From JBCCFX01 sp039029515 (GTDB lineage: Bacteria; Planctomycetota; Phycisphaerae; Phycisphaerales; SM1A02): a stretch of DNA of 20,126 nt. A program made the translations under genes and the position numbers. The notes below the pieces were generated by a model, which was not told where the DNA came from, did no database searches, and saw only the letters and a list, made by a program, of their open reading frames with translations. The stretch's first letter is position 1, and each line of letters starts with the position of its first letter. Below, piece by piece: positions 1-7,880 of this stretch. Location: contig JBCCFX010000050.1 of the NCBI GenBank assembly GCA_039029515.1, positions 1 to 20,126 of the forward strand. The letters are read 5' to 3'.

Positions 1-57
1 GAGTGGTGGGAATACTCGCCCGCCGGATCCGGTTGGACCGATGTTCGCCTCTCCTAA
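1..57 (+). CDS. possible C-terminal end of an upstream gene (partial)
   Basis: Frame 1 is open from the window edge and ends at TAA (55-57), giving an 18-residue tail EWWEYSPAGSGWTDVRLS. Third codon positions are mostly G or C, as in the real genes here, which favours this frame over frame 2. Frame 2 runs to a TGA overlapping the next start codon. The piece is too short to name a family or to prove that it is coding. If it is real, it lies 18 bases upstream of the Msr gene and could be in the same operon. Confidence 0.25.
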   Translation, partial: EWWEYSPAGSGWTDVRLS

Positions 58-75
58 CTTTTCGGAGGACCTGCC

Positions 76-1224
76 GTGAAATTCCGCCTCGTCATTGTGT
101 TTGCGATCATGGCCATGCTCGCGGTCTGGTTCCTGCCCACGCCGTCCGCCACCGCCAATGGCGGATCGAGTGACGACGCCACCTTCACGGGCTACGTGTA
201 CGACACGAAAGGCAAACTGGTCGGGCCGATCACCATGCCCCACGTCGTCAAGTCCGAGGATGCATGGCGTGCACAGCTGCCGTCGGACGTGTATCACATC
301 GTCCGCGAAGACGGTACCGAACGGGCATTCACCGGCGATCTGCTGGAGAACAAACGAGAAGGCGTCTATTCGTGCGTTGCCTGCAACCTGCCACTCTTTG
401 CATCCGATGCCAAGTTCAAGTCGGGCACCGGCTGGCCGAGCTTCTTCCGTGAAATCGCGCCCGGTAATGTTGCCACCGAAGTCGACAATCGATACGGCAT
501 GCGCCGAGTCGAGATCTCGTGCGCACGCTGTGATGGCCATCTCGGCCATGTCTTTGAAGATGGCCCTGCCCCGACCGGCATGCGCCACTGTGTGAATTCC
601 GCCTCCATTGCCTTTACGCCCACTGAGGAAGTCATGACGCTCGCCGATCCTGCCGCCGACAAATTTGCCCGTCGTCAATCACTGTCCAGTGCCGTCATCG
701 CCGGCGGCTGCTTCTGGTGCGTCGAAGCCGTCTTCGAAGAACTCGAAGGCGTCGAGGAAGTTATTTCCGGCTACGCCGGCGACGTGAAAGCCAGCGCGAA
801 TTACAAGGCCGTCAGTGCAGGCAAGACGCGACACGCTGAGGCCGTACAGATTCTGTATGACCCGGCAAAGATCAACTTCGAAGACCTTCTCGCCGTGCAC
901 TTCGCGACCCATGATCCGACCACGTTGAACCGCCAGGGCAACGACGTCGGGGCGCACTATCGAAGCGCCATCTTCTTCGCGAATGCTGACGAGAAGGCGC
1001 TTGCCGAGGCATTCATCGCAGACCTCACGGACCAGAAGGTCTTTGACAAGCCGATCGTCACCACCCTGGAACCACTGACCGAGTTCTTCGAAGCAGAACG
1101 CTATCACCAGAATTACGTCTGCGACAATCCGAATCAAGGCTATGTCCGAGTCGTTGCGATGCCGAAAGTCGAGAAGGTTCGCAAGCTCTTCAAGGATCGC
1201 CTGAAAGACAAGGGCGATTCCTGA
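76..1224 (+). CDS. msrAB: exported bifunctional methionine sulfoxide reductase B/A
   Basis: Reduces both epimers of methionine sulfoxide in oxidised proteins, probably outside the cytoplasm. The GTG start is supported by GGAGGA at 64-69, six bases upstream. Residues 1-28 form a signal peptide (MKFRLVIVFA then a hydrophobic core, TATA-type end near residue 27). The MsrB (SelR) domain spans about 55-180: zinc ligands C100/C103 and C149/C152, SGTGWPSF at 116-123, and catalytic C172 in RHCVNSAS. The MsrA domain spans about 205-366: GGCFWC at 210-215 with catalytic C212. The order B then A is the less common arrangement of this fusion. The MsrB recycling cysteine often found in SGCGWPSF is a threonine here. 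The usual MsrA GYC near the C-terminus is GYV, with C349 nearby, so the route of reductant regeneration is unclear. A hairpin with a T-run follows the gene, and the next gene is convergent. Confidence 0.95.
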   Translation: MKFRLVIVFAIMAMLAVWFLPTPSATANGGSSDDATFTGYVYDTKGKLVGPITMPHVVKSEDAWRAQLPSDVYHIVREDGTERAFTGDLLENKREGVYSCVACNLPLFASDAKFKSGTGWPSFFREIAPGNVATEVDNRYGMRRVEISCARCDGHLGHVFEDGPAPTGMRHCVNSASIAFTPTEEVMTLADPAADKFARRQSLSSAVIAGGCFWCVEAVFEELEGVEEVISGYAGDVKASANYKAVSAGKTRHAEAVQILYDPAKINFEDLLAVHFATHDPTTLNRQGNDVGAHYRSAIFFANADEKALAEAFIADLTDQKVFDKPIVTTLEPLTEFFEAERYHQNYVCDNPNQGYVRVVAMPKVEKVRKLFKDRLKDKGDS

Positions 1225-1252
1225 CACCACTTCAGCCGTTGCCCACCACACG

Positions 1253-1279
1253 ACGCCGCGACCATCGTCACGGCGTTTT
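1253..1279 (+). terminator. rho-independent terminator after msrAB
   Basis: Stem ACGCCG (1253-1258) pairs with CGGCGT (1271-1276), with two further inner pairs, followed directly by TTTT (1276-1279). It sits 28 bases after the msrAB stop. On the opposite strand there is no T-run, so it mainly serves the plus-strand gene. Its last base touches the stop codon of the convergent flavoenzyme gene. Confidence 0.6.
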
Positions 1280-2412
1280 CATGCGCGGCGATCGAATCGA
1301 GAAAGTGAGAGAAACTCGATCGACGGATCAATCGCTCCGTCGCATACGTGCTGTGCGACGAGGCGACCAAGAACGCTGACGAACTTGAATCCGTGACCGC
1401 TCATACCGGCAATGATGAAGACACGCGGCGATGCCGGAAGACGATCCACGATGAAGTGCGCATCGTCACTCATGGCATACGGGCAGACCTGTTGCGCGAC
1501 CACGCGATCGGATGCCGCCGGCACGTGCGCCGCGACGAACGCCGCATTGTCATCGCCATCACCCTGGCGAATCGCGCGATCCAGATCGTTGATATCACTT
1601 CGTGCATCCGGCCGATGTCGACCGACCTTCATCCCGATCGCATCATCATGCATCGGAAATCCGTAGTAGAAGTCTGTGCCGATCTCCACGCCCCACAACG
1701 GCATGACGTCCGGGCGGCACATCGTCTGGCCTGCCGGCGCGAACCACGACGAGATCTGCCGCGTCGCCTCAATTCGAATGCCGTGCTCATGAAGCAGCGA
1801 TCCCATCCAGGGGCCGGCACAAAGCACGACTGATGCTGCACGAATCTCGCCCGAGTCCGTCTTGACGACCACATCGTTGCCATCGTCGCGCCAACCAATC
1901 ACATGGGTGTTGATGCGCTGTTCCGCCCCACCGCCCGCAGCAAGCCTTCGGTATGCGCGGACCGCGCGTTCGCAATACACCATGCCGGCATCCGGCTCGA
2001 AAAAGCCCACCATTGTCGATGGAAGTTCGAACTGCGGAAACCGATCACGCAACGCCGCATGATCGAACATCGAGTGCTCGAGATTGTGCCGCTGTGCCGA
2101 CATGCATGAGCCGGCCACGAGCTCTGATTCGGGCGCGCCGATGTACAATCCGCCTGTTGTCTCCAACAGCACTTCACCGGCGGCGTCTTCGACTTCGCGC
2201 CAACACGCGAGACTTGCATCGAGAAGCGGAACGTAATCCGGATGCTCGTAGTAGCAACGCCGGTATGCCTTGACGGTGCCGTGATGGCTTCCCTGATCGT
2301 GCGGCGGATCTGCCTGATCGATGCCGATCACTGACCGACCTGCGCGAGCAATCTCATACAGCACCGCCGATCCGACACTACCCAGTCCGACCACCGCGAC
2401 GTCATAGGACAT
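1279..2412 (-). CDS. solA: FAD-dependent amine oxidase, monomeric sarcosine oxidase / N-methyltryptophan oxidase family
   Basis: A 377-residue flavoprotein of normal family length that should oxidise a secondary amino acid (sarcosine, N-methyltryptophan or similar) with O2, giving H2O2 and formaldehyde. Visible features: N-terminal Rossmann dinucleotide-binding GLGSVG (residues 9-14), the SHHG segment at 42-45, K262 in GMKVGRH at the position of the oxygen-activating lysine of monomeric sarcosine oxidase, C310 in VCPYAMS matching the covalent-flavin cysteine, and the C-terminal family motif GMSGHGFKF (336-344). No signal peptide, so cytoplasmic. The arginine usual after SHHG (GDTR in sarcosine oxidase) is replaced by GTVKAYR, so the true substrate may differ. 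The start ATG is preceded by TGAGGA, in which TGA is the stop of the upstream gene, indicating translational coupling. Family is certain; substrate and the symbol are tentative. Confidence 0.85.
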   Translation of the reverse strand: MSYDVAVVGLGSVGSAVLYEIARAGRSVIGIDQADPPHDQGSHHGTVKAYRRCYYEHPDYVPLLDASLACWREVEDAAGEVLLETTGGLYIGAPESELVAGSCMSAQRHNLEHSMFDHAALRDRFPQFELPSTMVGFFEPDAGMVYCERAVRAYRRLAAGGGAEQRINTHVIGWRDDGNDVVVKTDSGEIRAASVVLCAGPWMGSLLHEHGIRIEATRQISSWFAPAGQTMCRPDVMPLWGVEIGTDFYYGFPMHDDAIGMKVGRHRPDARSDINDLDRAIRQGDGDDNAAFVAAHVPAASDRVVAQQVCPYAMSDDAHFIVDRLPASPRVFIIAGMSGHGFKFVSVLGRLVAQHVCDGAIDPSIEFLSLSRFDRRA

Positions 2413-2424
2413 ATCGCATCATCC

Positions 2425-2724
2425 TCATGATGTGCCTGCATCGTCGTTCGACACGGCGGCGTCCGGGATCGGTTGATTGAAGTCAAACAACCGCCGGTCG
2501 TGCCGATCGTACTCGGCCGCCGTGATGACATCACGCCAGTCGATGGCAGCCAGTGTGCACATCTCGTCGAACCGTTTCCAGTTTCCGTTCGCAACAACAA
2601 CGATGCATCGACGGATGCGGTCGCTCGAGTGCGCGGCGATCAGGTCGGCGGCCCGCAGTTCGACATCACGTTCGCCGAAATCGGTCCGCAGACGCTCGAT
2701 GATGTCAGGAGGGAGTTCCACCAT
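2425..2724 (-). CDS. small uncharacterised protein upstream of the sarcosine oxidase-like gene
   Basis: About 99 residues from the ATG at 2724 (MVELPPDIIERL...). An in-frame GTG at 2787 would add 21 residues of poor-looking sequence, and neither start has a strong ribosome binding site, so the start is uncertain. The protein is soluble, acidic and probably helical, with no signal peptide or membrane segment. It ends in FDFNQPIPDAAVSNDDAGTS. I do not recognise the family. Its stop codon lies inside the ribosome binding site of the flavoenzyme gene, 12 bases before that start, so the two are almost surely co-transcribed. A role tied to that enzyme is only inference. Confidence 0.65.
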   Translation of the reverse strand: MVELPPDIIERLRTDFGERDVELRAADLIAAHSSDRIRRCIVVVANGNWKRFDEMCTLAAIDWRDVITAAEYDRHDRRLFDFNQPIPDAAVSNDDAGTS

Positions 2725-2975
2725 GGCCGGATTGTGCCCGAGAACGCCCTTTCGCACCACCGATCGCAATGCACCGCCGGGCTGCACGCATGATTATCAC
2801 GCCTGACCTCGCCACTGTGCGTTCTCCCCCTGATGGCCTCGCTGGCACAGCCTCGCGGGGAAACAGTCGAATCCCCTGATCGCGTGACTGCTGCCTTGGT
2901 TGGATGTTCGATACATGTGAATGTGACTCTGCCGTCCCGATTCCATGTCGCCACCTCTCGACTGAAGACCTGACC

Positions 2976-3386
2976 ATGCCACACGATCAACTCAATCATG
3001 CGATGCTCGAAATTCCGCGCGTGCTGATCGTGGATGACGAACGCCATGTCACCTCGCTGCTCCGGTACAAACTGGAATCGGCGGGCATCGCCGTTCATAC
3101 GGCAAATGATGGTCGTGCCGGCTTTGAGTCAGCGCTCGCGTGCATTCCCGATCTGGTCGTCGTCGACTTTCACATGCCGTATATGAACGGCATTGAGTTG
3201 GCGCGAGCCATGCATGGTCATCCGACGACAGCGGAAACGCCCGTCGTGGTCATCACCGCGCACGCACACTGCCTGCGCGATGAAGATCTTGTCGACACCA
3301 ACGTCTGCGAGTTGCTCCCGAAGCCGTTCAGCCCGAAGGATCTTCTTAAGACGATCCATGAGATCCTGAACACGGAAACCGTCTGA
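2976..3386 (+). CDS. single-domain response regulator (CheY-like receiver)
   Basis: A stand-alone phosphoacceptor domain of about 136 residues. From the ATG at 2976, the acidic pair is D20/D21 in LIVDDE, the phosphorylated aspartate is D64 in VVDFHMPYMNG, the switch threonine is T94 in VITAH, and the invariant lysine is K116 in LPKPF. No DNA-binding or enzymatic output domain follows; the protein stops 20 residues after the KP motif. An in-frame ATG at 2904 would add 24 residues with no domain character and was not chosen. No histidine kinase lies nearby, so the partner is unknown. It presumably relays phosphate to or from a multi-step phosphorelay or binds a target protein. It is convergent with the next gene, with 16 bases between the stops. 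Confidence 0.9.
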   Translation: MPHDQLNHAMLEIPRVLIVDDERHVTSLLRYKLESAGIAVHTANDGRAGFESALACIPDLVVVDFHMPYMNGIELARAMHGHPTTAETPVVVITAHAHCLRDEDLVDTNVCELLPKPFSPKDLLKTIHEILNTETV

Positions 3387-3402
3387 CGACCACAACGGCC
3401 GG

Positions 3403-5190
3403 TCATTTGCTTTTCCGTTTCCGCTCATCTTTATCCCACGACTTTTCCCGCCACCATGGCTGCGGCCGTGGCTGAATCAGTTCGAACTGCGCGGGTGTCA
3501 GGTGCGCGGTGAGGTCGGATTCCGCCTGATCGTCGAGTCGGACGAACGTCGTCGCGTTGTCGGCACGCCATTCCTCCTCTATTCGCTTCAATTCGCCGTC
3601 AAGACTCTCCATCCGATCCCGAGCGACCTTCGGGTCACGCTCCAGTCGTTTCTGGACCGCCTGTACCCGAGCATCATGCAGTAGCGCCTGCATCATGCCT
3701 TCACGCTCAACGAGAATCGTTCGGACTTCGTCGTCAAGGTCTTCAAGTGCCAATGCCGCCTCGTACGCGCGCTCGCTCCATCGTTGCTGCATGTCGATCG
3801 GAAACCCGCGGCGCATCGCTTCATCACGATACTGTCTTGAGATCACCATGGGGTTTGGCATATCCATCGCTTCGATCGTGGCACTGTTCAGCAACATCAA
3901 TAAGGCATCGCGCACGACGACGCGCGCATCGATCTCGCGGCTCGCAGTCCGTCTGAACGGCTCAATCGCGTCGCGCATCACTGCTGCGTCCAACGCGAAA
4001 GGCGATGTGCCGGCCTCAGCTGCTATCGCATCGCGCATCGCCTGAAATTCAAGGCCCGCGATCTCACGGTCGATCGATGCGTTTATCCGGTCGTCCAGGT
4101 GACGTGCGATCAACGGCGCGCCGCTGAAAAGAAATGCGTCGATCCGCTCGAGGACCATGCGATCCTGGTCATTGATCGAAGGCGTACGAGCCAAGTCGCG
4201 CGACGCAATCCACAGATCCATCGACTCGCCCGCGAAGTGTCCTTCGGGCAGGTCATGCGCGATGCGAAGCCGCGCCAATGCGCGGAGCATGCGTTCGTTG
4301 TCCGGACCACGTTGATCATCGGTGGCGATCACAAGAATGGCCGACTCGACATCTTCACGCAGCTGCCGACGATCCGTGCGCAGCTGCCGGGCCAGCGTGA
4401 CCAGATCGCGCGCGTCTATCGCGTTGTCATCAGACTGCATCGATTCGAGTTGTGAACGCGTTCGCTCGCGGAGATCCGCCAGTCGCTGATCGAGTTCGCG
4501 CGTCGCTTCGAACATGTTGGCGCGGAATGGCTCCATCGCAGCGCGCTTCTCATCTTCGAGGCCAACTTGCTCTGCCCAAGCATCAAGTTGCTCACCGACG
4601 CGCTCAACCGCGCGTTCACGATCTTCGTCTTGGACACGAAGCACGGCCTCAGCCAGACTGGCATCAGCATCAGCAAGTGCCGTCGCGATGTACGCGTTCA
4701 TCGTCGCGCTGTGGTATCGCGCAAGCATCTCGATCAACGGTGCCGCGGCAAGTTCAAACCCGGTGGTGTAATCGTCTATGACCACACTGAGGATCAGCAT
4801 CTGATCCTCATCCAGTTCCAGTGCATCCTTCAGGAGCGGGAGATCTCGACGATAGAACTCTGGCCGCACCAGCGCTTGCAGGTCTCCGGGCTTTGGTGGT
4901 CGCAGCGCTGTCAGGTCGGGCTTCGTCGACTGGCCCGCACGGCCTTTCCCGACGCCGTCCGTCCGCTCACCTTCATCGATCGATGCCTTCATGGTCGACA
5001 CGACGCGCGTGTAGATTTCCGCGGCGTCCTTTTCGTCGATCGCGCCGCTCAATACCGCAGCCTTGAGCGTTGTCCCAAGCTCCTCGACCTGCGCCTCGAA
5101 CGCATCCTGCCCAGGTGTAACCTGCGCCTCCGTAATGGACACAAGGCACACCACAAGTCCGGCCGCCATCAATCTCATCATCATGGTCAT
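3403..5190 (-). CDS. exported, charge-rich helical protein of unknown function
   Basis: A 595-residue protein with a signal peptide at 1-22 (MTMMMRLMAAGLVVCLVSITEA) and a mature part rich in Arg, Asp, Glu and Ala that looks mostly alpha-helical with coiled-coil potential (for example the stretch around EDRERAVERVGEQLDAWAEQ and the later DGELKRIEEEWRADN). The C-terminus has LTPAQFELIQPRPQPWW followed by a very basic tail KDERKRKSK. I see no catalytic motif and do not recognise the family. The pattern of long helices with LT.AQ-like ends recalls periplasmic helical proteins of planctomycetes, but this is only resemblance. It starts 31 bases after the stop of the upstream exported protein gene, so the two probably form an operon. 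The start has no clear Shine-Dalgarno sequence. Confidence 0.8.
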   Translation of the reverse strand: MTMMMRLMAAGLVVCLVSITEAQVTPGQDAFEAQVEELGTTLKAAVLSGAIDEKDAAEIYTRVVSTMKASIDEGERTDGVGKGRAGQSTKPDLTALRPPKPGDLQALVRPEFYRRDLPLLKDALELDEDQMLILSVVIDDYTTGFELAAAPLIEMLARYHSATMNAYIATALADADASLAEAVLRVQDEDRERAVERVGEQLDAWAEQVGLEDEKRAAMEPFRANMFEATRELDQRLADLRERTRSQLESMQSDDNAIDARDLVTLARQLRTDRRQLREDVESAILVIATDDQRGPDNERMLRALARLRIAHDLPEGHFAGESMDLWIASRDLARTPSINDQDRMVLERIDAFLFSGAPLIARHLDDRINASIDREIAGLEFQAMRDAIAAEAGTSPFALDAAVMRDAIEPFRRTASREIDARVVVRDALLMLLNSATIEAMDMPNPMVISRQYRDEAMRRGFPIDMQQRWSERAYEAALALEDLDDEVRTILVEREGMMQALLHDARVQAVQKRLERDPKVARDRMESLDGELKRIEEEWRADNATTFVRLDDQAESDLTAHLTPAQFELIQPRPQPWWREKSWDKDERKRKSK

Positions 5191-5221
5191 GCCATCAGGT
5201 TACGTGCGGGCGTGAGTCCCA

Positions 5222-5842
5222 TCAATCATCAATTCGTTCCCACCGAAACGTAACGGATTCACGCTCGCGATACGCCACGACGAGGATCTTCACTATTGAA
5301 GTCGATCGATCCTCAATCAGGCGCAGAAGGTACACATGACCGACCTCTGGCAGGATCGACGATTGTGTTCGATCAAACGCATTCAGCAGCATGTCCGCTT
5401 CGACGAGCGGCTGTAACGACTGATCGTCCTCGCGACCACGGATCATGACCGTGCCGTTCGCAACCTGAATTGAAGCAAATCCCTGCCCAAACCCCACCGT
5501 TTCCTCGTAGCCATAGCGGTCAGCCAATGCACGCTGTGAGCCGAGGTCAGTGATGTGCGCCTGACTTCCTCCCTGCATACCAAAAGACAACTCGCCAGGT
5601 CGATAGGAATGGAAGTCGATATCTGTATCGCGGTTGAATACGCCTTCCGGACGCATCACCATCCCCGGCTCACCCGAATTGACACTCAATGAGCGCTGGA
5701 CGGGATCGTGCGCATACAACGTCGTCAGTGTTGATTGCGTTGAACTCGAAAGGTCGCCCGGAGCACCGTCCGGCCCACGCAGGCCTTGGTCTAACCCAAT
5801 GACCATGGCTATCAGCACAACGACACTCAGCATGTTTCGCAT
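5222..5842 (-). CDS. exported or membrane-anchored protein of unknown function
   Basis: About 206 residues. The ATG at 5842 is chosen because GGAGG (complement of 5850-5854) lies seven bases upstream; an in-frame ATG at 5869 has no such site. Residues 4-16 are hydrophobic (MLSVVVLIAMVIG) and act as a signal peptide or anchor. The mature part begins with a Gly/Pro/Ser/Thr-rich linker, then mixed alpha/beta sequence with a C-terminal strand-rich segment (VGHVYLLRLI, IVKILVVAYRE, SVTFRWERIDD). No known domain is recognised. It is the first gene of a probable two-gene operon with the charge-rich exported protein downstream. It is divergent from the potassium channel gene; the region between them contains a dyad that might be an operator. 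Confidence 0.75.
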   Translation of the reverse strand: MRNMLSVVVLIAMVIGLDQGLRGPDGAPGDLSSSTQSTLTTLYAHDPVQRSLSVNSGEPGMVMRPEGVFNRDTDIDFHSYRPGELSFGMQGGSQAHITDLGSQRALADRYGYEETVGFGQGFASIQVANGTVMIRGREDDQSLQPLVEADMLLNAFDRTQSSILPEVGHVYLLRLIEDRSTSIVKILVVAYRERESVTFRWERIDD

Positions 5843-5950
5843 GTCACTTCCTCCGGCAATGCAATTCACATGTCACGTAGAACGAGCGTATCGCCAACGC
5901 GCAACGCCAACGTGTCCGGACCCGTGCCGAATTCGACGTTTGCTCACTGC

Positions 5951-5986
5951 CATACACACCTCGCATGCCACCAGCAGGTGTGAATG
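5951..5986. promoter_or_regulatory. dyad symmetry element in a divergent intergenic region
   Basis: CATACACACCT (5951-5961) is the inverted complement of AGGTGTGAATG (5976-5986) at 10 of 11 positions, separated by 14 bases. It lies in the 286-base region between two divergent genes (starts at 5842 on minus and 6129 on plus). No T-run follows on either strand, so it is not a terminator. A binding site for a dimeric regulator is a possible reading. No convincing promoter hexamers were found in the rest of this region. Confidence 0.35.
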
Positions 5987-6128
5987 ACTTGTGACGTCCC
6001 GGCCAGCATCCGGCAGCCGGCACCGATCAGTTCAATCACGTGCTTGAGCGTCATGATGACAGCCATTCACGAGGCGTCCGCTGTCACCCTTCATGAACTC
6101 GCCACCGCTTCGCCGATATCGCTCGGGT

Positions 6129-6818
6129 ATGACGACAGCAACCGCAAACGATCGTAGCTTCTTCATCGTGCTGGCCTTGCTCATGGCCATGATAGTCTGC
6201 ATTCCCATTCTGAACCTGATCGATCCGTCACCGCCCGGCGTACTGGGATCGGTGCTCATGACCGTCTTCTTCAGCGGCGTGATGCTGACATCGGTCCATG
6301 CGGTCGGTCACAGTCATCGTGTACTCATCATCGGATTCCTGCTCGCGGTTCCCGCCGTGGCGACAAAGGTGGCCCGCGAGTTCCTGACCGGCGACATCAT
6401 TACGGTGACCGATCATGTTTCCGATATCATCTTTCTGGCATTCATCGTTGTTGAACTGCTGCGTGCTTTGTTTGCCGCACGCGCGGTCACCGCGAATCTG
6501 ATCGCGTGCTCGATGTGCACATACCTGATCCTCGCGCTCTGGTTTGCCTCCGTCGCCGGATTGCTCGAGTGTCTTGTTCCCGGCGCGTATCAAGTGCTGA
6601 CGGAAGTCGGGGACGACGTCAGCATAGCGAGTCAGGCCGGTGACATTGCGGTGTACTACAGCTTCATCACCATCACCACGCTCGGCTACGGGGACATCGT
6701 TCCCATGATTCCCGCATCGCGCATGCTTGCCGGCGTCGAGGCGATCGTCGGCCAGTTCTACATGGCGATTCTCGTCGCGCGACTCGTCGGCATGCATCTT
6801 GTCAGCAGTGCGGACTGA
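6129..6818 (+). CDS. six-TM potassium-channel-like protein
   Basis: About 229 residues from the ATG at 6129; an in-frame ATG at 6093 would add only a short basic leader. Six hydrophobic segments are visible at about 11-31, 37-59, 64-81, 97-117, 124-146 and 202-222. Between the fifth and sixth is a pore loop with the selectivity filter TTLGYGD (183-189), the signature of potassium-selective pores. The fourth segment has few arginines (R112, R118) and lacks the regular charge ladder of a voltage sensor, so gating by voltage is doubtful. There is no cytosolic RCK/TrkA or cyclic-nucleotide domain; the protein ends seven residues after the last helix. It is convergent with the next gene, with 21 bases between stops. 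Confidence 0.85.
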   Translation: MTTATANDRSFFIVLALLMAMIVCIPILNLIDPSPPGVLGSVLMTVFFSGVMLTSVHAVGHSHRVLIIGFLLAVPAVATKVAREFLTGDIITVTDHVSDIIFLAFIVVELLRALFAARAVTANLIACSMCTYLILALWFASVAGLLECLVPGAYQVLTEVGDDVSIASQAGDIAVYYSFITITTLGYGDIVPMIPASRMLAGVEAIVGQFYMAILVARLVGMHLVSSAD

Positions 6819-6839
6819 TTCGGTCGTCGTCGCCGCACG

Positions 6840-7772
6840 CTACGGACACGCACCGAAGTTGTTGATCACGCCGAGCAGGTCATCGATATTGACGATGCCA
6901 TTGCCGAACGTGCCATCGCCGTTCTCCGGGGCGTTGTCACAGGCCGTATCCATCGAACCGAACGCATTGATGACCGCGAGCAGGTCATCGATGTTGACTT
7001 CACTGTTCCCGCCCGCCGGCGCACAGTCCCATGGACATGGCAGCGAGACCGGCATCGCCGTCAGCCGAACGTCATCGAAGTCCACTTCGAGATCCGAACC
7101 CGGGAACATCGCGTCGATCTCATTCAGGTTGATCAGACGAATGCCGAGCGGCTGATCGAGTTGATCATGCATCGTCCCGGTCGTGAACGTCACCGTACTC
7201 GTTGCGAATTCGCCATCCGGAATGCTGCCGGCGAGCGTGTTGTCATCACATTCCAGCACCTGACCGCCCGCGAGAAGTTCCACGCGGTAGCCGGGAAAAC
7301 CTTCAAGGAAGAACGTCTGTCCGCTCATCGCCGTGCCGGTCGTGATGTTGCCGACTTCGACTTCAAGCGTGTACATCGTCGACGGCTGAAGCGTATCAGC
7401 GAGTGTCTGCTGAAGTCCGTAGGTGCCAATGCCATCACTGCCGACGAAGTTGAACGCGATCGCGACGCGATTGCCTACCGGCGCGCCATCGGGGAAGTTC
7501 ACGAATACGCCCGGATTGCCGACAGGATCATCTTCGAACGGTGTGAGCGTGCCGATGAAAAACGTCGGGCCGTTGCCACCATCGGTGAGCCCGATCGGGT
7601 CTTCGTAGAGGTCCCAACCGTTGAGCGGCCCGAACGTGAACTCGTTGACCGGCGACTCGCCGGTGATGTCCTCGAACCCGGGATTGACGACGGTGATCGG
7701 CGTCACGCCGGCGTAGGTGGTGGCGACGAGCGTGAGTGCGGTCAAGGCGATGACGTGATGAGAAGTGCGCAT
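6840..7772 (-). CDS. secreted jelly-roll-like protein with dockerin-like tail
   Basis: A 310-residue exported protein. The ATG at 7772 is chosen because GGGAGG (complement of 7779-7784) lies six bases upstream; the frame is open further upstream but that part overlaps the divergent neighbour. Signal peptide 1-21 (ending TTYA). Residues 24-240 begin with VNPGFED and end with DFDDVRL, a layout typical of galactose-binding-like (carbohydrate-binding or PEP-CTERM-associated) beta-sandwich domains; a carbohydrate ligand is plausible but not shown. The C-terminus (246-310) is a duplicated dockerin-like module, with SEVNIDDLLAVINAFG and GNGIVNIDDLLGVINNFG, bracketed by cysteines C246/C250 and C309. 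It shares this tail with three other exported proteins in the window. Confidence 0.8.
   Translation of the reverse strand: MRTSHHVIALTALTLVATTYAGVTPITVVNPGFEDITGESPVNEFTFGPLNGWDLYEDPIGLTDGGNGPTFFIGTLTPFEDDPVGNPGVFVNFPDGAPVGNRVAIAFNFVGSDGIGTYGLQQTLADTLQPSTMYTLEVEVGNITTGTAMSGQTFFLEGFPGYRVELLAGGQVLECDDNTLAGSIPDGEFATSTVTFTTGTMHDQLDQPLGIRLINLNEIDAMFPGSDLEVDFDDVRLTAMPVSLPCPWDCAPAGGNSEVNIDDLLAVINAFGSMDTACDNAPENGDGTFGNGIVNIDDLLGVINNFGACP
6843..7037 (-). repeat. dockerin-like duplicated module (copy 1 of 4)
   Basis: Encodes the last 65 residues of the secreted jelly-roll-like protein: two calcium-loop/helix units, each ending in INAFG or INNFG, with a cysteine two residues from the C-terminus. The segment near 6893-6930 is highly similar in nucleotides to the tails at 12416-12628 and 15049-15261. 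Confidence 0.75.
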
Positions 7773-7880
7773 GGTGTTCCTCCCGGGTTGAGGGAAGCGT
7801 ATCATGGCCGGCGACTGACTCAAGGCTTGAACATCGATTCGCATGGTTCCCGCGCGACGCCACCGGCAAAGGACACTTCC

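Noticed and set aside
4567..5253. A 228-codon open frame on the plus strand
   Set aside because: Antisense to the charge-rich exported protein; no start signal and no protein-like character.
6843..7037. Tandem repeats considered as a possible CRISPR or structural repeat array
   Set aside because: The repeats are in frame, spaced by coding sequence and translate to dockerin-like units in four genes.
7161..7880. Long upstream extension of the MSYDLYLY-type gene on the plus strand
   Set aside because: It is antisense to a secreted protein with a signal peptide and dockerin-like tail, has no ribosome binding site, and the GTG at 7881 has a good one.
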